A program made the translations under genes and the position numbers. This document shows positions 9,558-21,164 of a DNA stretch of 64,000 bases, in pieces (positions within the stretch are counted from its first letter, which is position 1; each line of letters starts with the position of its first letter). The notes below the pieces were generated by a model. That model was not told the origin of the DNA and ran no database searches. It saw only the letters and a program-made list of their open reading frames with translations. The stretch comes from Rhynchonema sp. JSB1_4 (lineage: Eukaryota > Nematoda > Chromadorea > Monhysterida > Xyalidae), in the NCBI GenBank assembly GCA_030248065.1, contig JASAMV010005397.1, positions 1 to 64,000 on the forward strand. Reading direction: 5' to 3'.

Positions 9558-12500
9558 ATGCGCATGTTCGTGCTTTATTCACTGCTGATTTGTGTATCGT
9601 TTGGTGACGAGCAGAACGGCTTGGGCGCAAATGATGGACGACAGTCAAATAACAACGGCTCACAACAAGCGATAGCGAGGGACGTCACTGACGAGATCCT
9701 CGATGAAATGGACCAACTGGCTGAGCCCGACATGATCCCGGTGCATTTTCCGACAACGAAGAGAACGTACACTGACGCGCAGTTGCGGGAACTTTGTTAG
9801 TTTGCTTTGTTTCCCCAACAATTTATGTCTCATGTGATTGATTATTTGTTCACAACAAAATCACATCGTATTTTTTTGGGAAAACCTTATTTTTTCGCAG
9901 ATGCGCAACTGTCGCCGAATGAGGTGTTGTGCAACTGCACGCAGGGTGACTGCGGCATTCACACGACTGCCGGCCAATTTGATAATATCTGCCGTACGAC
10001 GGGCGGCTGTTCGAAGAAAGTCGGAGCGCACGATCACGGCGGATTCGTGTTCGATATGGCGTTCGTGCAATTTTTTGCTATTTTTCGTTCATGATGGCAT
10101 AGCACGTGCTATATGTAACTATCTAGAATTCAGCCGATTGTTTACCCCGAGGAGTTCTGAGATAACAGATACCTACCGAGCTGCGTACCAGAATACGTAC
10201 TGTTGTATCACTATTACACAAACACAGACAATGTTTGTACGTTTCTGCCGCACGATCATGCGGCCATCTGCGTGCGGTGCAAGTGCATTGAGTGACGTAA
10301 CGCCTCGTATACGATACAAAAAAGCTGATTACGACTTCGCACTTGTTCAGATGCATACCGGAGATCAACTATCGTCCGCGCGCCCGTCCGTTCGTCTGCC
10401 AGTTGGCGGATTCGGGTCGCTACAAAATGGACATCAAATGCTGCCACAAGCCCAAACATTTCTGCGCCAGCAATGCTCAGGTTGGGGTTGGGTTTTTTTC
10501 TCAAAGTCTGGAAATTTTGGCCACCAAATGTTGCACTGAATAAATTTTCCACAGCTGTACCTCCGCAAGCTGCCTGACGTGACTGAGCCCCCCTCGGCCG
10601 TACCTCGTGAGAACAACGCCAACGAGTGGACAGTTCTGATTATTTGCATTTCGGTGGTGGTGCTGGTCCTGGTGGCCATCGTTATGATCTATATTCTGCG
10701 ACGTCTCACGCAACTGACCGCACCCAACAAAGCGTTAATTGGTTTTTGCCTGTTTTTTATGTCAGTTTTTCTACAAATAATTTCTTGCATCCGAAATTCA
10801 GGAAGAAGTACTTCAATCCAACGGAGGAGGAGAAAGAGAAGTTGCAAGATCTGCAGCGAAACGTCAAGGATTTGAACGCAATGCTGGAAGAGGTGGCAGG
10901 GGATCTCACGAATTCCGGATCTGGATCAGGTTTGTCGTTTTAATTTTGGCCGACAATTTTTCAAATGTTGCGATAATAATATGCAATTTTTAGATTATGA
11001 TTCTTTTTCTTTGCTCAGGTCTGCCGGTTTTGGTGCAGCGAACGATCGCACGACAGATCGAGCTGCAAGGAAACCACCCGATTGGAACGGGACGTTTTGG
11101 AGAGGTTGACGAGTTGAAAGGAATAAAATTGCCCAAAAGAATGACATGATAAAATATAAAATTTTATTAGGTCTGGCTGGGCATGTGGAAAGGCGAAAAG
11201 GTGGCGGTGAAAATATTCCATTCGTTCGAAGAAAAGTCCTGGTTTCGTGAAGTCGAGATTTTTCAAACGAACATGCTGCGGCACACGAACATTTTGGGAT
11301 TTATAGCGTCTGATAATAAAGGTTAAAATGATTTCTTTTTGCTGTTTCCGTGATTTTGTTATCACAAACAGCGGCTGGTGCAATATCGAACTTGGCGATC
11401 AAGTCATTTGGATTTGGAACTTGATGGATTTTTTTGTGTTGTCACTTCGACCAGCGCAAAAGTTGCTCGCAGCCAACAAATAAGCACGTTTCACGTGTTT
11501 GCACAATTGAAATCAACGCATCAGTAAATCTCAGCATTCAAAATAATCAAAAAACCATCCGGATCCAAGTTTGAGATGGTTAGGGCGTAAGCTGCAACAA
11601 CGGCATGCCGCGACATCCAAGCATACAGGCAGCAGCTGACAGCTTGGGGCGTTATCAAACTTGATGGTTGGTCCAACAAGTGCCCACTAAAAAATGAACA
11701 ACTTTTGCGCTGGTCGAAGATCCATAGCATCGTAATGCAAAAAGTCACATGACTAAGACAAGTTTGATCACCACGTTTGATTTCTGTCCAGTTTTTGGAA
11801 TTTGAGTTCAATGCAAATTTTTGTTCAACTTATTTGCAGACACCGGTGTGAGCACGCAACTGTGGCTGGTGACCGAATTCCATCCGAACGGGTCGTTGTA
11901 CGATTATCTGATGGAACACACAATCGACATGGTCACCTTGTGTCACATGATACAAACGGTGGCGGCTGGAATAGCGTTCCTGCACGCCGAAATCGATGGC
12001 ACACATTGTGAGTGTGTAGCTGAGCCAATAGTCATTGGCTGGCTGGCTGGTAAATCTACAGCTCTACAAATCAGAAATGTCAGAATAACAGAGATCACAA
12101 GCCAGCTACAGTACAATTTTGAAGTTCCACTAGCCGCCTGGCCAGTAAATCTACTAGCCCATTTGAATTTGTAAGGCCGCGTACAGGTAGAGCTGGTTCT
12201 GGCTTTAGTAAAAAAAATTCTATGTCCGAAAACCAGAACCAGAGCCAGCTCTATCTGTACGCAAAACTGGAAATATTTCTGGCGCAATATTTTTTATTCT
12301 ATGTCAGAGAACCAGAAATATCTCCAGCTCTATCTGTACGCAAAACTGGAAATATTTCTGGCGCAGTTCTAAACATTTACGTTGTGTGTGTGCTTGCAAC
12401 ATTTTGTTTGATTACAGGGTGTGCCGAAATACATACACCTGGTATGAATTATTTTTTGTGCAGTCATTGTTTCGACTTGAGATAAAATGTGGCTAATTTT

Positions 12501-15500
12501 TTATGGTCTGCTGTGGGCGCTTTGCTAGCAATCTTCGATCGTTTGCAAACATGTTTTCAGGTAGCGGAGAATTCTAAACAAGGCCCCTGATCTGGTACGC
12601 TATCAGAACTAAACCTCCCACTTCGACAGTTTGTTGATGTTCTCGTCCATGCTGAGGAAAGCAGAGATACCGCTGGGAGAATTTTCACTACGGTGTTTCA
12701 GGTACATGTTCCAAAAAAGCGGTTCAAGCACAATGCGAGTTTATTTGCTGATTGGTCGGACTTTTACACTTAAGAATTTCCGTTGAGCACCTTGTGCTTG
12801 AACCAGTTCTTTGGAAAATGTACCTCAAACACCGTAGTGAAAATTCTCCCAGCGGCGTCTGTGCTTTCCTCAGCATGGATGAGAACATCAACAAACTGTA
12901 TCGAAGTGGAAAGTTTAGTTCTGATAGCGCAGCAAACTAGGGGCCTTGTTTAGAATTCTAAGGTACCTGAAAACATGTTTGCAAAAGATGGAAGATTGCT
13001 GGCAAAGCGCCCACAGCAGACCATAAACAATTAGCCAAAGTTTATCACAAATCGAAGCAATTACAGCACAAACAATAATTCATACCAGGTATATGTATTT
13101 CGGCACACCCTGTAATCAAACAAAATGTTGCAAGCACACACACACACCACGTTTTTCAAATAACCTAGTGACATATAGGTAAACCACGCAACACGAGCCC
13201 GATTTCGCAGCTGGCAGAATAGTGAAACATTCATACGTGGCTGCTGATTTTGGAAATGTTACACGTTAAAGAATACAAAGTGGAGCATGATGATTTTCTC
13301 TTTCTATTCGTTTTGAACACACGCCACCTTCGGGCTCATGTTGGTGTAGTTTGCCTTTAAATGTTTCGAACTGCGCCAGAAATATTTCCAGTTTTGCGTA
13401 CAGATAGAGCTGGAGATATTTCTGGTTCTCTGACATAGAATAAAAAATATTGCGCCAGAAATATTTCCAGTTTTGCGTACAGATAGAGCTGGCTCTGGTT
13501 TTGGTTTTGGACATAGAATTTTTTTTACTAAAACCAGAGCGGCCAAAGCATGCCGCCGCTGGCTTGTAAATTTTGTCACGAAATATCTGCTGGACTAAGT
13601 AAATGTTCTGCGCGGACAAATGTTTAGATAAAACAGCTATTCGATACGTAGCTCGATTGGTTGGTTTATTGCTCTCAGTGACGCATAAAACCATGCACGT
13701 AAATACGTAGCTCGATGCTCACTCGTCTAGTCTCTATGGGAAAGCGTCATTAAAACCAAAAACGGGTAAAAAATTCAAAAATGATAAAAGGCGCCTGTGT
13801 GTGACATTTAGGCAAGCCAGCAATCGCCCATCGCGATCTGAAGTCGAAGAATATTCTCGTCAAACAAGATCTCACATGTTGTGTCGCCGATCTGGGTATG
13901 GCCGTACGATACAGCAACGGGTGAGTTTTGCTTTCATGCAAAGGACGTATTTGTGATTTTTATACCACTTTTTTGTTTCTTACGTCTCTTGATGAACCAG
14001 TCAACTACTAAACATTCGGCCACTCGTGATTCTCCAAATTCAGCATGCTCGAAATCCCGTCGGGCACTCGAGTGGGCACGCGACGATATCTGGCGCCCGA
14101 GGTGCTCGACGGCACGTTCCATGATCAACAGTTCGACTCGTATCGTCGTGCGGACATGTACTCGTTCGGGTTGGTCATGTGGGAGATGACTCGTCGCACC
14201 ACCGGTCACGGTTGGATAATTTTTGACTTTTATATACCCTTCGTTAGACTAACTAACTAAAATACACAAATCGGAACGTTAAGATAAATAAACCAAAACA
14301 TATCGTAAACAAAGCGATGCCTTGACGAAACGTGCATCAACAACATCCGACGTTGACTCTATTTCTGTTTTATTCTTCGACCGATAATTCCCTCTTCAAT
14401 CATAGAATAGTAGATCCTTGCTAAATTAGTAAATTTTTTTAATTTTTTTGCGTCTTCACATTTTTACATCAGTCAGTTGCTGCATGTGGCTGGTTGCTTC
14501 TTGATAATTATTGTATAATTGAGGTGAGGCTGTTGATTTTGCACAGATTTGTCACTCATGAATGTTGTTTTACAATAATTTGTTGTCTGGCGTTACACGA
14601 TCTTACACTTCTCGAGGGAGCCAGATAACAAACCCAGAATTTTAGTCAATAGTTACTGTGGTGCATATCTCATTACGTCAGTTTTCGTGTCACTTCAACT
14701 GAATTTGATCAGCCAGCAGATGTTTTCTTCTTCTCCGCCTTTCGATGACGATGGTTTTGCCGGCTTTGCCTTCTTTTCCTTTTTTGATTTCTTCTTGGTC
14801 TCGTCAAGTTTGGGTCGATGATCTTCGACTGCCGTTTGATCGGTGGGTGCCGGCGAGTGCGGCGGCGTGGTCGGCGCTGTCTGAATCGGCTATTTGTGTC
14901 ACCCATATCACATTGGAATTGAAGATATTAACTTCTTAGCTCATTCACCTCTTTTGGCATTGTTGGTGGCGCAGTTGGAGGTGGCACCGGAGGCGCGACT
15001 TCTGGAGCCTAAATGCATTTGTCAATCAACTGTTGTATTTGGTACTACTGAAAGTTTATTTTCCAACCTTCTTCGGTGGACGCCAGTCGGGTGGATCGTA
15101 ACGAATCGGCACGACCAGCCGTTTTGTGAACACCGGCGCCGTCGCCTCGTTCTTCCACAGATCGTGCGCGCTCGTGTTCTCGGGCGTATGTGTTGGCACC
15201 GTGCCAACAATGAACGTCAGATGATCGTCGTGTCGCAACGGGTACTCCGTGACCTCGGTGCACACCTGTGTGGTTGTTATTGACTAATGGCTCGCCCATA
15301 AACGGCCCAATAATGGAAGATTCAACTGTGTGTCACCACTCACCAACTTAACGGTGGACGGGTCACCGTTTGCCTCAATGAATCCGTAGGATGGTTTGGT
15401 CTTGAACTGGGCGGCATTGGTCGATTTGGTCTTGTATGTGTGACGCGTCGGATTCTCGATTGCGCCGGGCGGCAAACGCAACGTCACATTCGTGTTATGC

Positions 15501-17841
15501 TGTTGGGTGAATGGTGCCTGAAGTCGTCGTTTGATTGATGAGTCGTTCGTTTTAGGGGGTCCCGTAACATCCCTCTCCGGGAAACATACCTTGAACACAA
15601 CTTCGGTCGGTTCGACGACCACATGACATGTAACATCATTTTCGTCATGAGTCGGGTGGATATGGTGCTGTGTGGCTTGCGTCGCATTGCTGCTCGTTTT
15701 GTGAGGCTCATTTGGTGAGGGCGAAGACATGACTGTTCAGTGAGGATAAATGAAGGCCAGCAAAGATAAATTCGTCGATGTAATACTGTAGAGCGAAAAT
15801 GCAATGAATTTCCTCTCCAAGTAGTATGCCAGCCTGTCTAATCCACATTACTAATCCACGCTGGTATTCTTCTACTCAAAGCATATTGCAACCCATGTCC
15901 CATTTTATTATTCAGTCATTTATTTCAGTCATATGTTTGGAGCTGTTTGGTTTGGATCACTTTTCTGGTTGAAATATTTGGTCCAGCACGAATCGAGTTG
16001 CACTCGTTCATCTTCAATTTTGCTGGGACTTGTATAAAAATTGACCGCTTTGTATTTTGGCTTCAGTTGAAGTGTGTGCATTGCGCGCCAAAGTTACTAC
16101 GACAAATCATTTGCAATCGGAATTAATTTTGTGAAAGCCACGTGCTCCTAACATGTATGTAGATGTAACGTTGTTGCGCTAGATATTGACAATCAATCAA
16201 TTCCGATAACATCATAATTGGTGGGCAAGTCAGCAGCATAAACCACAAGTCAAACAGTTACGTTTGCACTACTGCACTGTGCATTTTACGAGCCAGTAGA
16301 TGTCTTCATCCTCTGCACTTTTGCTCTTTCCGCCGCTCTTCTCAATTCGTTTCGATTCCGGTGGTGCCGATTGTTTCTTCACTGCTTCTTTCGATTTCGA
16401 CCTGGTTGACTTTGGCTTTGGTTGCACTTGCTGCGACGTGGATGGCGACGGCGCAGCTGCGGGCGGACCTGGCGGTTGCTCTGGTGGCACGGGCGCCGCA
16501 GCTGCAGCGGGAGGCGCCGCGTCAGCCTGTATCAAACTTTTTGATTGACTTCAATAGTTATTGATATCGGCTTGGGCTGGGTCAGTTTGAGATCAACCTT
16601 CGGTGGACGCCAGTCGGGTGGATCGTATCGAATCGGCACGACGAATCTCTTTGTGAACACCGGCGCCGTCGCCTCGTTCTTCCACAGTTCGTGCGCGCTC
16701 GTTTTCTCGGGCGTATGTGTTGGCACCGTGCCAACGATGAACGTCAGATGATCGTCACGTTTCAGGGGGTAGTCCTTGATCGCTCCGCACGTCTGCAAAA
16801 GTTTGTCATTCAGTCAAATGTTGACTTTCAAAAAAGCTGATTTTGCAAACCAATTTGACGGTGGCTGGTGCTCCGGTTGTTTCAATGTATCCGTAGGATG
16901 GTTTGGTCTTGAACTGTCCGGCGTGCGTCGATTTCGTTTTGTACGTGTGACGTGTTGGATTCTCCATTGCGCCCGGCGGCAGACGCAACGTCACATTGAC
17001 ACTGTGCGGTTCGGTGAATGGCGCCTGCGAATCGGCAATTATTATTTTTGGATCATCCGTGAGCTTGCTTCTGGCAGCGAACTTTTGCGCATTACCCGTT
17101 TGTTTGAATACTCACCGTGAAGAGAATCTCATTTGGTTCGACAACCACGTGACACTCAACCTCTGCATCGTTGTGGGTTGGATGGTGCGTCGCGTTGCTG
17201 GTCGTAGGGCGAGGCGTGTTCGGTGATGGAGATGCGGAAGACATGATGTTGAGGGAAAGTCACGGTCAATTGAAGGAAGTGGTCGGTTGAAGGAGGAAAT
17301 TGAAAGTCACGGTCACGGTAAAGTCAAGAATGAAACGAAATTCTTTCAAAACCTCAGAACTAGCGCGAAACATCATTTTAAATGTATAATACAACATGCA
17401 AAGACCACAGAATGCTAAAATATTGTATTCCTGGTTAATCAATCTTCATGTTGCAGGCAACGTGTTTCCTTACGATTTGCCGTACTACGACTTGGTGCCG
17501 AGCGACCCGAGTCAAGACGACGTGCGCCGCATTGTGTGCGAACAACAAATCAGACCCACCATCAATAACCCTTGGCTCGATCATGAGGTCGGCTTGACTT
17601 TCAAGATCATGCGCACAGTTTCTTCACTTTCAAGTTCAATAATCTCGTTACTTTAATTGAGATCCTCTCGGAAGTGTGTCGTCTGATGCGCGAATGCTGG
17701 CGGGCGAATGCCGGTGCACGGCTAACCGCGCTGCGAGTGCGAAAGACAGCACAACAATTGACGGTGGATGCCGAAAAATACGTGAATTTGGCTTTGAGGC
17801 CGAAGGGTAGCGCAGCAAACATCAATGTGCATAAAATTTGA
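9558..17841 (+). CDS. TGF-beta/activin-type receptor serine/threonine kinase, type I
   Basis: Cell-surface kinase that phosphorylates R-Smads after ligand-bound type II receptor activates its GS box. Twelve exons with matching phases: 9558-9795, 9901-10060, 10351-10480, 10555-10733, 10802-10929, 11019-11104, 11171-11321, 11840-12007, 13812-13920, 14044-14210, 17457-17587, 17662-17841 (1827 nt, 608 residues). Visible: signal peptide, cysteine-rich ectodomain (about 80-176), membrane helix (202-224), GS box [11 protein letters not shown] (about 270-281), P-loop [12 protein letters not shown] lysine (about 321), HRDLKSKN (about 420), DLG (about 440), [12 protein letters not shown]. The L45 loop [15 protein letters not shown] resembles the TGF-beta/activin class more than the BMP class (inference). 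The exon 8/9 joint gives GTHCKPAIAH, a cysteine where the family usually has glycine. Two MSP genes lie antisense in intron 10. Nematode counterparts are DAF-1 and SMA-6; which one is undecided. Confidence 0.95.
11400..11790. repeat. foldback repeat in receptor intron 7
   Basis: gtcacttcgaccagcgcaaaagttg (about 11441) is inverted at about 11703 (caacttttgcgctggtcgaag). Outer ends approach ATCAAACTTGGTGATC (gaacttggcgatcaag; gtttgatcaccacgtttgat). Related sequence occurs at 60420-60635. Insertion boundaries not proven. Confidence 0.5.
12180..13545. repeat. large palindrome in receptor intron 8 (outer foldback)
   Basis: 12180-12414 is repeated in inverted orientation at 13113-13545 (for example tctatctgtacgcaaaactg, and tgcaacattttgtttgat/atcaaacaaaatgttgca), with about 200 bp extra on the right. 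The arms meet exactly at the TA where the 12415-13112 element is inserted. Confidence 0.8.
12415..13112. mobile_element. TA-site foldback element, CAGGGTGTGCCG ends
   Basis: 698 bp, flanked by TA (12413-12414, 13113-13114), ends CAGGGTGTGCCGAAATACAT. The two halves are inverted copies over about 320 bp with a short loop at about 12733-12790. CAGGGTGT ends and a TA target fit a mariner-type non-autonomous element (inference). Confidence 0.8.
14211..14694. other. start of receptor intron 10, non-coding
   Basis: From the donor at 14211 to the 3' end of the first antisense MSP gene. A/T-rich, with no repeat family or coding sequence recognised. Confidence 0.5.
14695..15730 (-). CDS. MSP-domain protein B
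   Basis: Five minus-strand exons with phase-0 joints: 15590-15730, 15344-15517, 15068-15265, 14949-15008, 14695-14889 (768 nt, 255 residues). Residues about 35-170 form an MSP/VAP-like immunoglobulin-type beta domain: [19 protein letters not shown], then [47 protein letters not shown] and [17 protein letters not shown] proline-rich linker ([19 protein letters not shown]) and a lysine-rich segment ([17 protein letters not shown]) follow, ending [10 protein letters not shown]. The domain is typical of nematode sperm cytoskeletal and signalling proteins; the Pro/Lys tail is not part of classical MSP. It is paralogous to 16269-17244 exon by exon and lies antisense inside receptor intron 10. Expression in sperm is inferred from the family only. 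Confidence 0.88.
15731..16268. other. spacer between the two MSP genes
   Basis: Contains the 5' flank of MSP gene B and the 3' flank of gene A. The last about 25 bp (from about 16245) belong to a dispersed repeat also at 24145-24203 and 50330-50390. Nothing else recognised. Confidence 0.5.
16269..17244 (-). CDS. MSP-domain protein A
   Basis: Four minus-strand exons, all phase 0: 17116-17244, 16851-17024, 16598-16792, 16269-16526 (756 nt, 251 residues). The MSP-like domain has the same motifs as gene [83 protein letters not shown]. The tail is Ala/Pro-rich ([20 protein letters not shown]) then Lys/Ser-rich, ending [12 protein letters not shown]. Its last coding exon fuses what are two exons in gene B. 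The DNA for the final WLVKCTVQ and the 3' flank matches a dispersed repeat (24145 and 50330), so the terminus may be repeat-derived. Tandem duplicate of gene B, antisense within receptor intron 10. Confidence 0.88.
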
Positions 17842-18251
17842 GTGGTGTGCTTTTTGTGAACAGATATGTAAACATGTTGGTCGGGTCAATGATGCGAATT
17901 TGAGAAGTGTAATATAGTGGTGGCATTGTTCGCATCGTATTTTTGTGACAATGTCTGGTGCATTGTTTGAGCAGTTTTTGTATCATACTGTGAAACATAG
18001 GGGAAACTCTTTTTTCTAATTTCTATCTCAAACTTTCCGTTTCTATCTTTACCAGCCTGGTGTACAGCTTCGCGGTCAAGAATTTGTTTTCCTGTCGTTT
18101 CTTTTAATTTTTCGGCAAAAAAATGTGCATGCCATGATTATGTAATTGCACGTTTTAGTTTGTTGCTGCGATGTGTGCGAGTCATATTATGTGATTAGTA
18201 CGAAATGTTATTTTGTTACTTCTTTTTCTTTTTAGCTTCGCATGCTGTATA
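17842..18251 (+). other. 3' flank of the receptor gene
   Basis: Presumed 3' UTR and intergenic sequence after TGA at 17839-17841. No gene recognised; A/T-rich with several candidate polyadenylation stretches that cannot be ranked. Confidence 0.4.
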
Positions 18252-18959
18252 CAGTACCGGTTGCATCTCTTGGCTGTTTTTCGCATGATTCATGCGGCAT
18301 ACCATGCGGCATGGTACCTCCTTAAGTACTGAATCATGCGAAAAATCATGCGACATTATGCGACCACAAGCGAGCATTTTTGTCACCATGCGAGAATCAT
18401 GCCGCATGATTTTGGACCATGCGGCATGATTCTCGCATGATTGTGTTGACTTGGCTGCTGGTTTAGCCTTGCCCCGTTTGTGATCATAGGCAGTTTATCA
18501 GCTGTCAGCCTAAATAATATCGGTAAAATTTGCCAAAAAAGCTTTTAACAGAAATGCTTATGTAGTATACTGTGTATGACAATCTTTTTCCGCAATTTGA
18601 TTCTTAAAGGTGTAGCAGCGGAGTTGTTAACTACATAACCATTTATGTTTCTCACAAGCGTATTTCCAGTGAGATTCAACCAGGATACTCGTTACATTCA
18701 AGCTGACGGCTGATAAATCGCCAGTGATCACAAACAGAGCAAAACTAAACCAGCAGCCAAGTCAGCACAATCATGCGAGAATCATGCCGCATGGTCCAAA
18801 ATCATGCCACATGATTCTCGCATGGTGACAAAAATGCTCGCATAGGGTCGCATAATGCCGCGTGATTTTTCGCATGATTCAATACTTAAGGAGGTACCAT
18901 GCCGCATGGTATGCCGCATGAATCATGCGAAAAACAGCCAAGAGATGCAACCGGTACTG
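18252..18959. mobile_element. TA-site foldback element, CAGTACCGGTTGC ends
   Basis: 708 bp flanked by TA (18250-18251, 18960-18961). Ends CAGTACCGGTTGCATCTCTT and its inverse. Arms of about 220 bp are nearly perfect inverted repeats packed with tgcggcatgattctcgcatg units. No coding sequence. Shares end logic with 39661-39795 (CAGTTCCGGGTGC). Confidence 0.8.
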
Positions 18960-19839
18960 TACGTATATCCCTTCTGGTTCTGTTGGTCCTACCGTAAACT
19001 CTGCTATTGATTTTCCGCTCTTGTGCATTTGTGTATGTGTGTCGCCGAGTTGCATGATTATTGTGATCAACTACTTGTTTTCGATTGATGACACCGTTGT
19101 GTTGAGTAGACATTTTTTATTCATACTGTGCGTTCAAAAATTATACAAAAACATTTTCGCGTTGCTTAAATTTGAAACTTGATGTATTTTTTAATTTGAT
19201 AACAACATAACCTGTTGTTATGTTCGTACAATCCTTTGCGTTTTCTGCGTCGTCATATTCATGTCATTTTCATGCAGAACATCAGAAATAAATACTGGGA
19301 TTTGCAGTTGATCATTTTGTTTGTCGGTTCTGCAGCTGCCAGGAAGCGACCTAAATCATGTTTCATCAACACAGGCAACGCGTATAACTACCCAGGTGCA
19401 CGTGCAAGTGATTTTGTTGCTTTTTCAAAAAAAATCGCGGCACAGGTTCAGCCTTGTTTGACGCACCCAGGCACTTCGCAACAGTCGCACCAACTGATAT
19501 GTCACTATTCTTTCACCGAAGCGTTTCCCCAGGTGAAACGGCACTGCTGAATGCTTGTTCCCCCAGGTGAAGTCTGCCTTTACGCGTCGCGCGCGTATAA
19601 TACGCATGCACGCCTGCATGCGCCCACAAGAGTATAGGAGGCCGAATGCACCACAACACATGCACCGCGTGCACCAGTGTGCCCGCAGGCGTCAAAGGCG
19701 TGCGTGCGCATGATACGCACGCGGGCTGCACGCGCACATGCAGAATTCACGCAGAGTTGCAGCTGTGGTACTGTATGCTGGCTGATTGTACATAATATGT
19801 ATAGGATAAGGGGCACTCGTCCATAAACCTAAACCTTCA
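18960..19839. other. intergenic, short inverted GC-rich motifs
   Basis: About 19220-19560 resembles the dispersed repeat at 24220-24360 (tttgacgcacccaggcacttcgca). About 19590-19745 has interlaced palindromic gcatgcacgcctgcatgc and gcgtgcgtgcgcatgatacgcacgc. No gene recognised. Confidence 0.45.
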
Positions 19840-20960
19840 CTTTTTTCGTAAAATGTATCGGTAAAGTATTGTCGCTCGCGTCCTGCATTGTGGCGACGTG
19901 CAAATTTGACATACGGTGACCCAAATAGCAACGCAACACTTTTGAGGGTTTCGCTCTCAGCGTGGGCTGGGTCGTATGATACGTATATCATTCGGACGCA
20001 AAACTTCCATGGTTTCCGCGGCAGAACATAATGGGTTGAAACATCATCAAATCGGCGTTATGCCTCCGACTACGAAGATTTGCGATTTTCGACTCATCGT
20101 TACGGTAGTGGTCATGTTCACAGAAAACATCGGCGAGAATCTGGTGATGCATTGCGTCACAGTGATCCACACTCTTACTGTCCATTTATATGACGATTTC
20201 CTCACACCCATATGCGTATGAGTTGTGGTAGTCGACTGGTACCCGTACCCTCTGCAGCATTGGAACACATTGTACCACAAAATTCTCGCTGATGTTTTGA
20301 GAGAACACAGCTGTCACCAGAGACTGCCTTGTTTGCCGAATTCTCCATTATGGGCCGTGAGATAATGATTGTTGAGTGAGACCAGACACAGTGGTGAAAC
20401 GGTCCTTTCGACAGTGAGCGCGGCGCAACATAGATAAAACAGCCGGAACACAAAATGCTCACAAACACGCTAAAAGAAATCATTATTACAATAAAATTTC
20501 TAAAAAATACTGCAAAATGGCGTAAAAAAGTTTGTTTTTCTCTTTATCGAGTGCTTTCCCAAGCGGAGTGTTTCACAATCACTCCAAAATCAAGTGTTGG
20601 AGCTTAATCACTCCGCATCCGCAGCGTGTTTAAAAAACTTCACGGAGTGTTTTCTGGGTTACTCCGCAGCAGAGTGCTTTGAATCACTCCAAATGGGACG
20701 AGAGAGTATGCTGATGAGTTGAAAATCGCAAATTTTCGTTGTCCGAAATATAACTCCAGCTTGCTGCTGTTTCAACCCATGATAATCTAACACAAAAAAC
20801 TGTTTGACGTCTTGCGTTCGATTGGTATGCGCTTGCATCATACGTTGCAACCAACGCTGAGAACGAAACCCTCAAATGTGTTGCGTTCCTATCTGGGTCA
20901 CCCTAAGCCATTTTGCCTCATGCTTTATGGATCATTTACAATTGGCCCAAATGTGGCGCC
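19840..20960. repeat. foldback repeat, arms about 19840-20100 and 20690-20960
   Basis: gtgacccaaatagcaacgcaac..tgagggtttcg on the left recurs inverted as cgaaaccctcaaatgtgttgcg..gggtcaccc on the right, and gggttgaaacatcatc pairs with gctgctgtttcaaccc. Only the right arm is included in the segmental duplication. Confidence 0.6.
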
Positions 20961-21164
20961 CACGTGCATCTGCTATGCGACGATTGTTTACTTGCGACCA
21001 TGACAACAACAGCATCCCTGCACACAGCAAACGAAGGGCAATCGAAGCTCGTGTTTATTGTGGCTGCGCTGTTTTTGGACAAGTCACGCGCACCGACCGA
21101 AACGACTCTTTGTCATTGTTCATCCAGTTTTGTAGCGTATAGCGCGGCTGCGCAGTGCCCCTCA

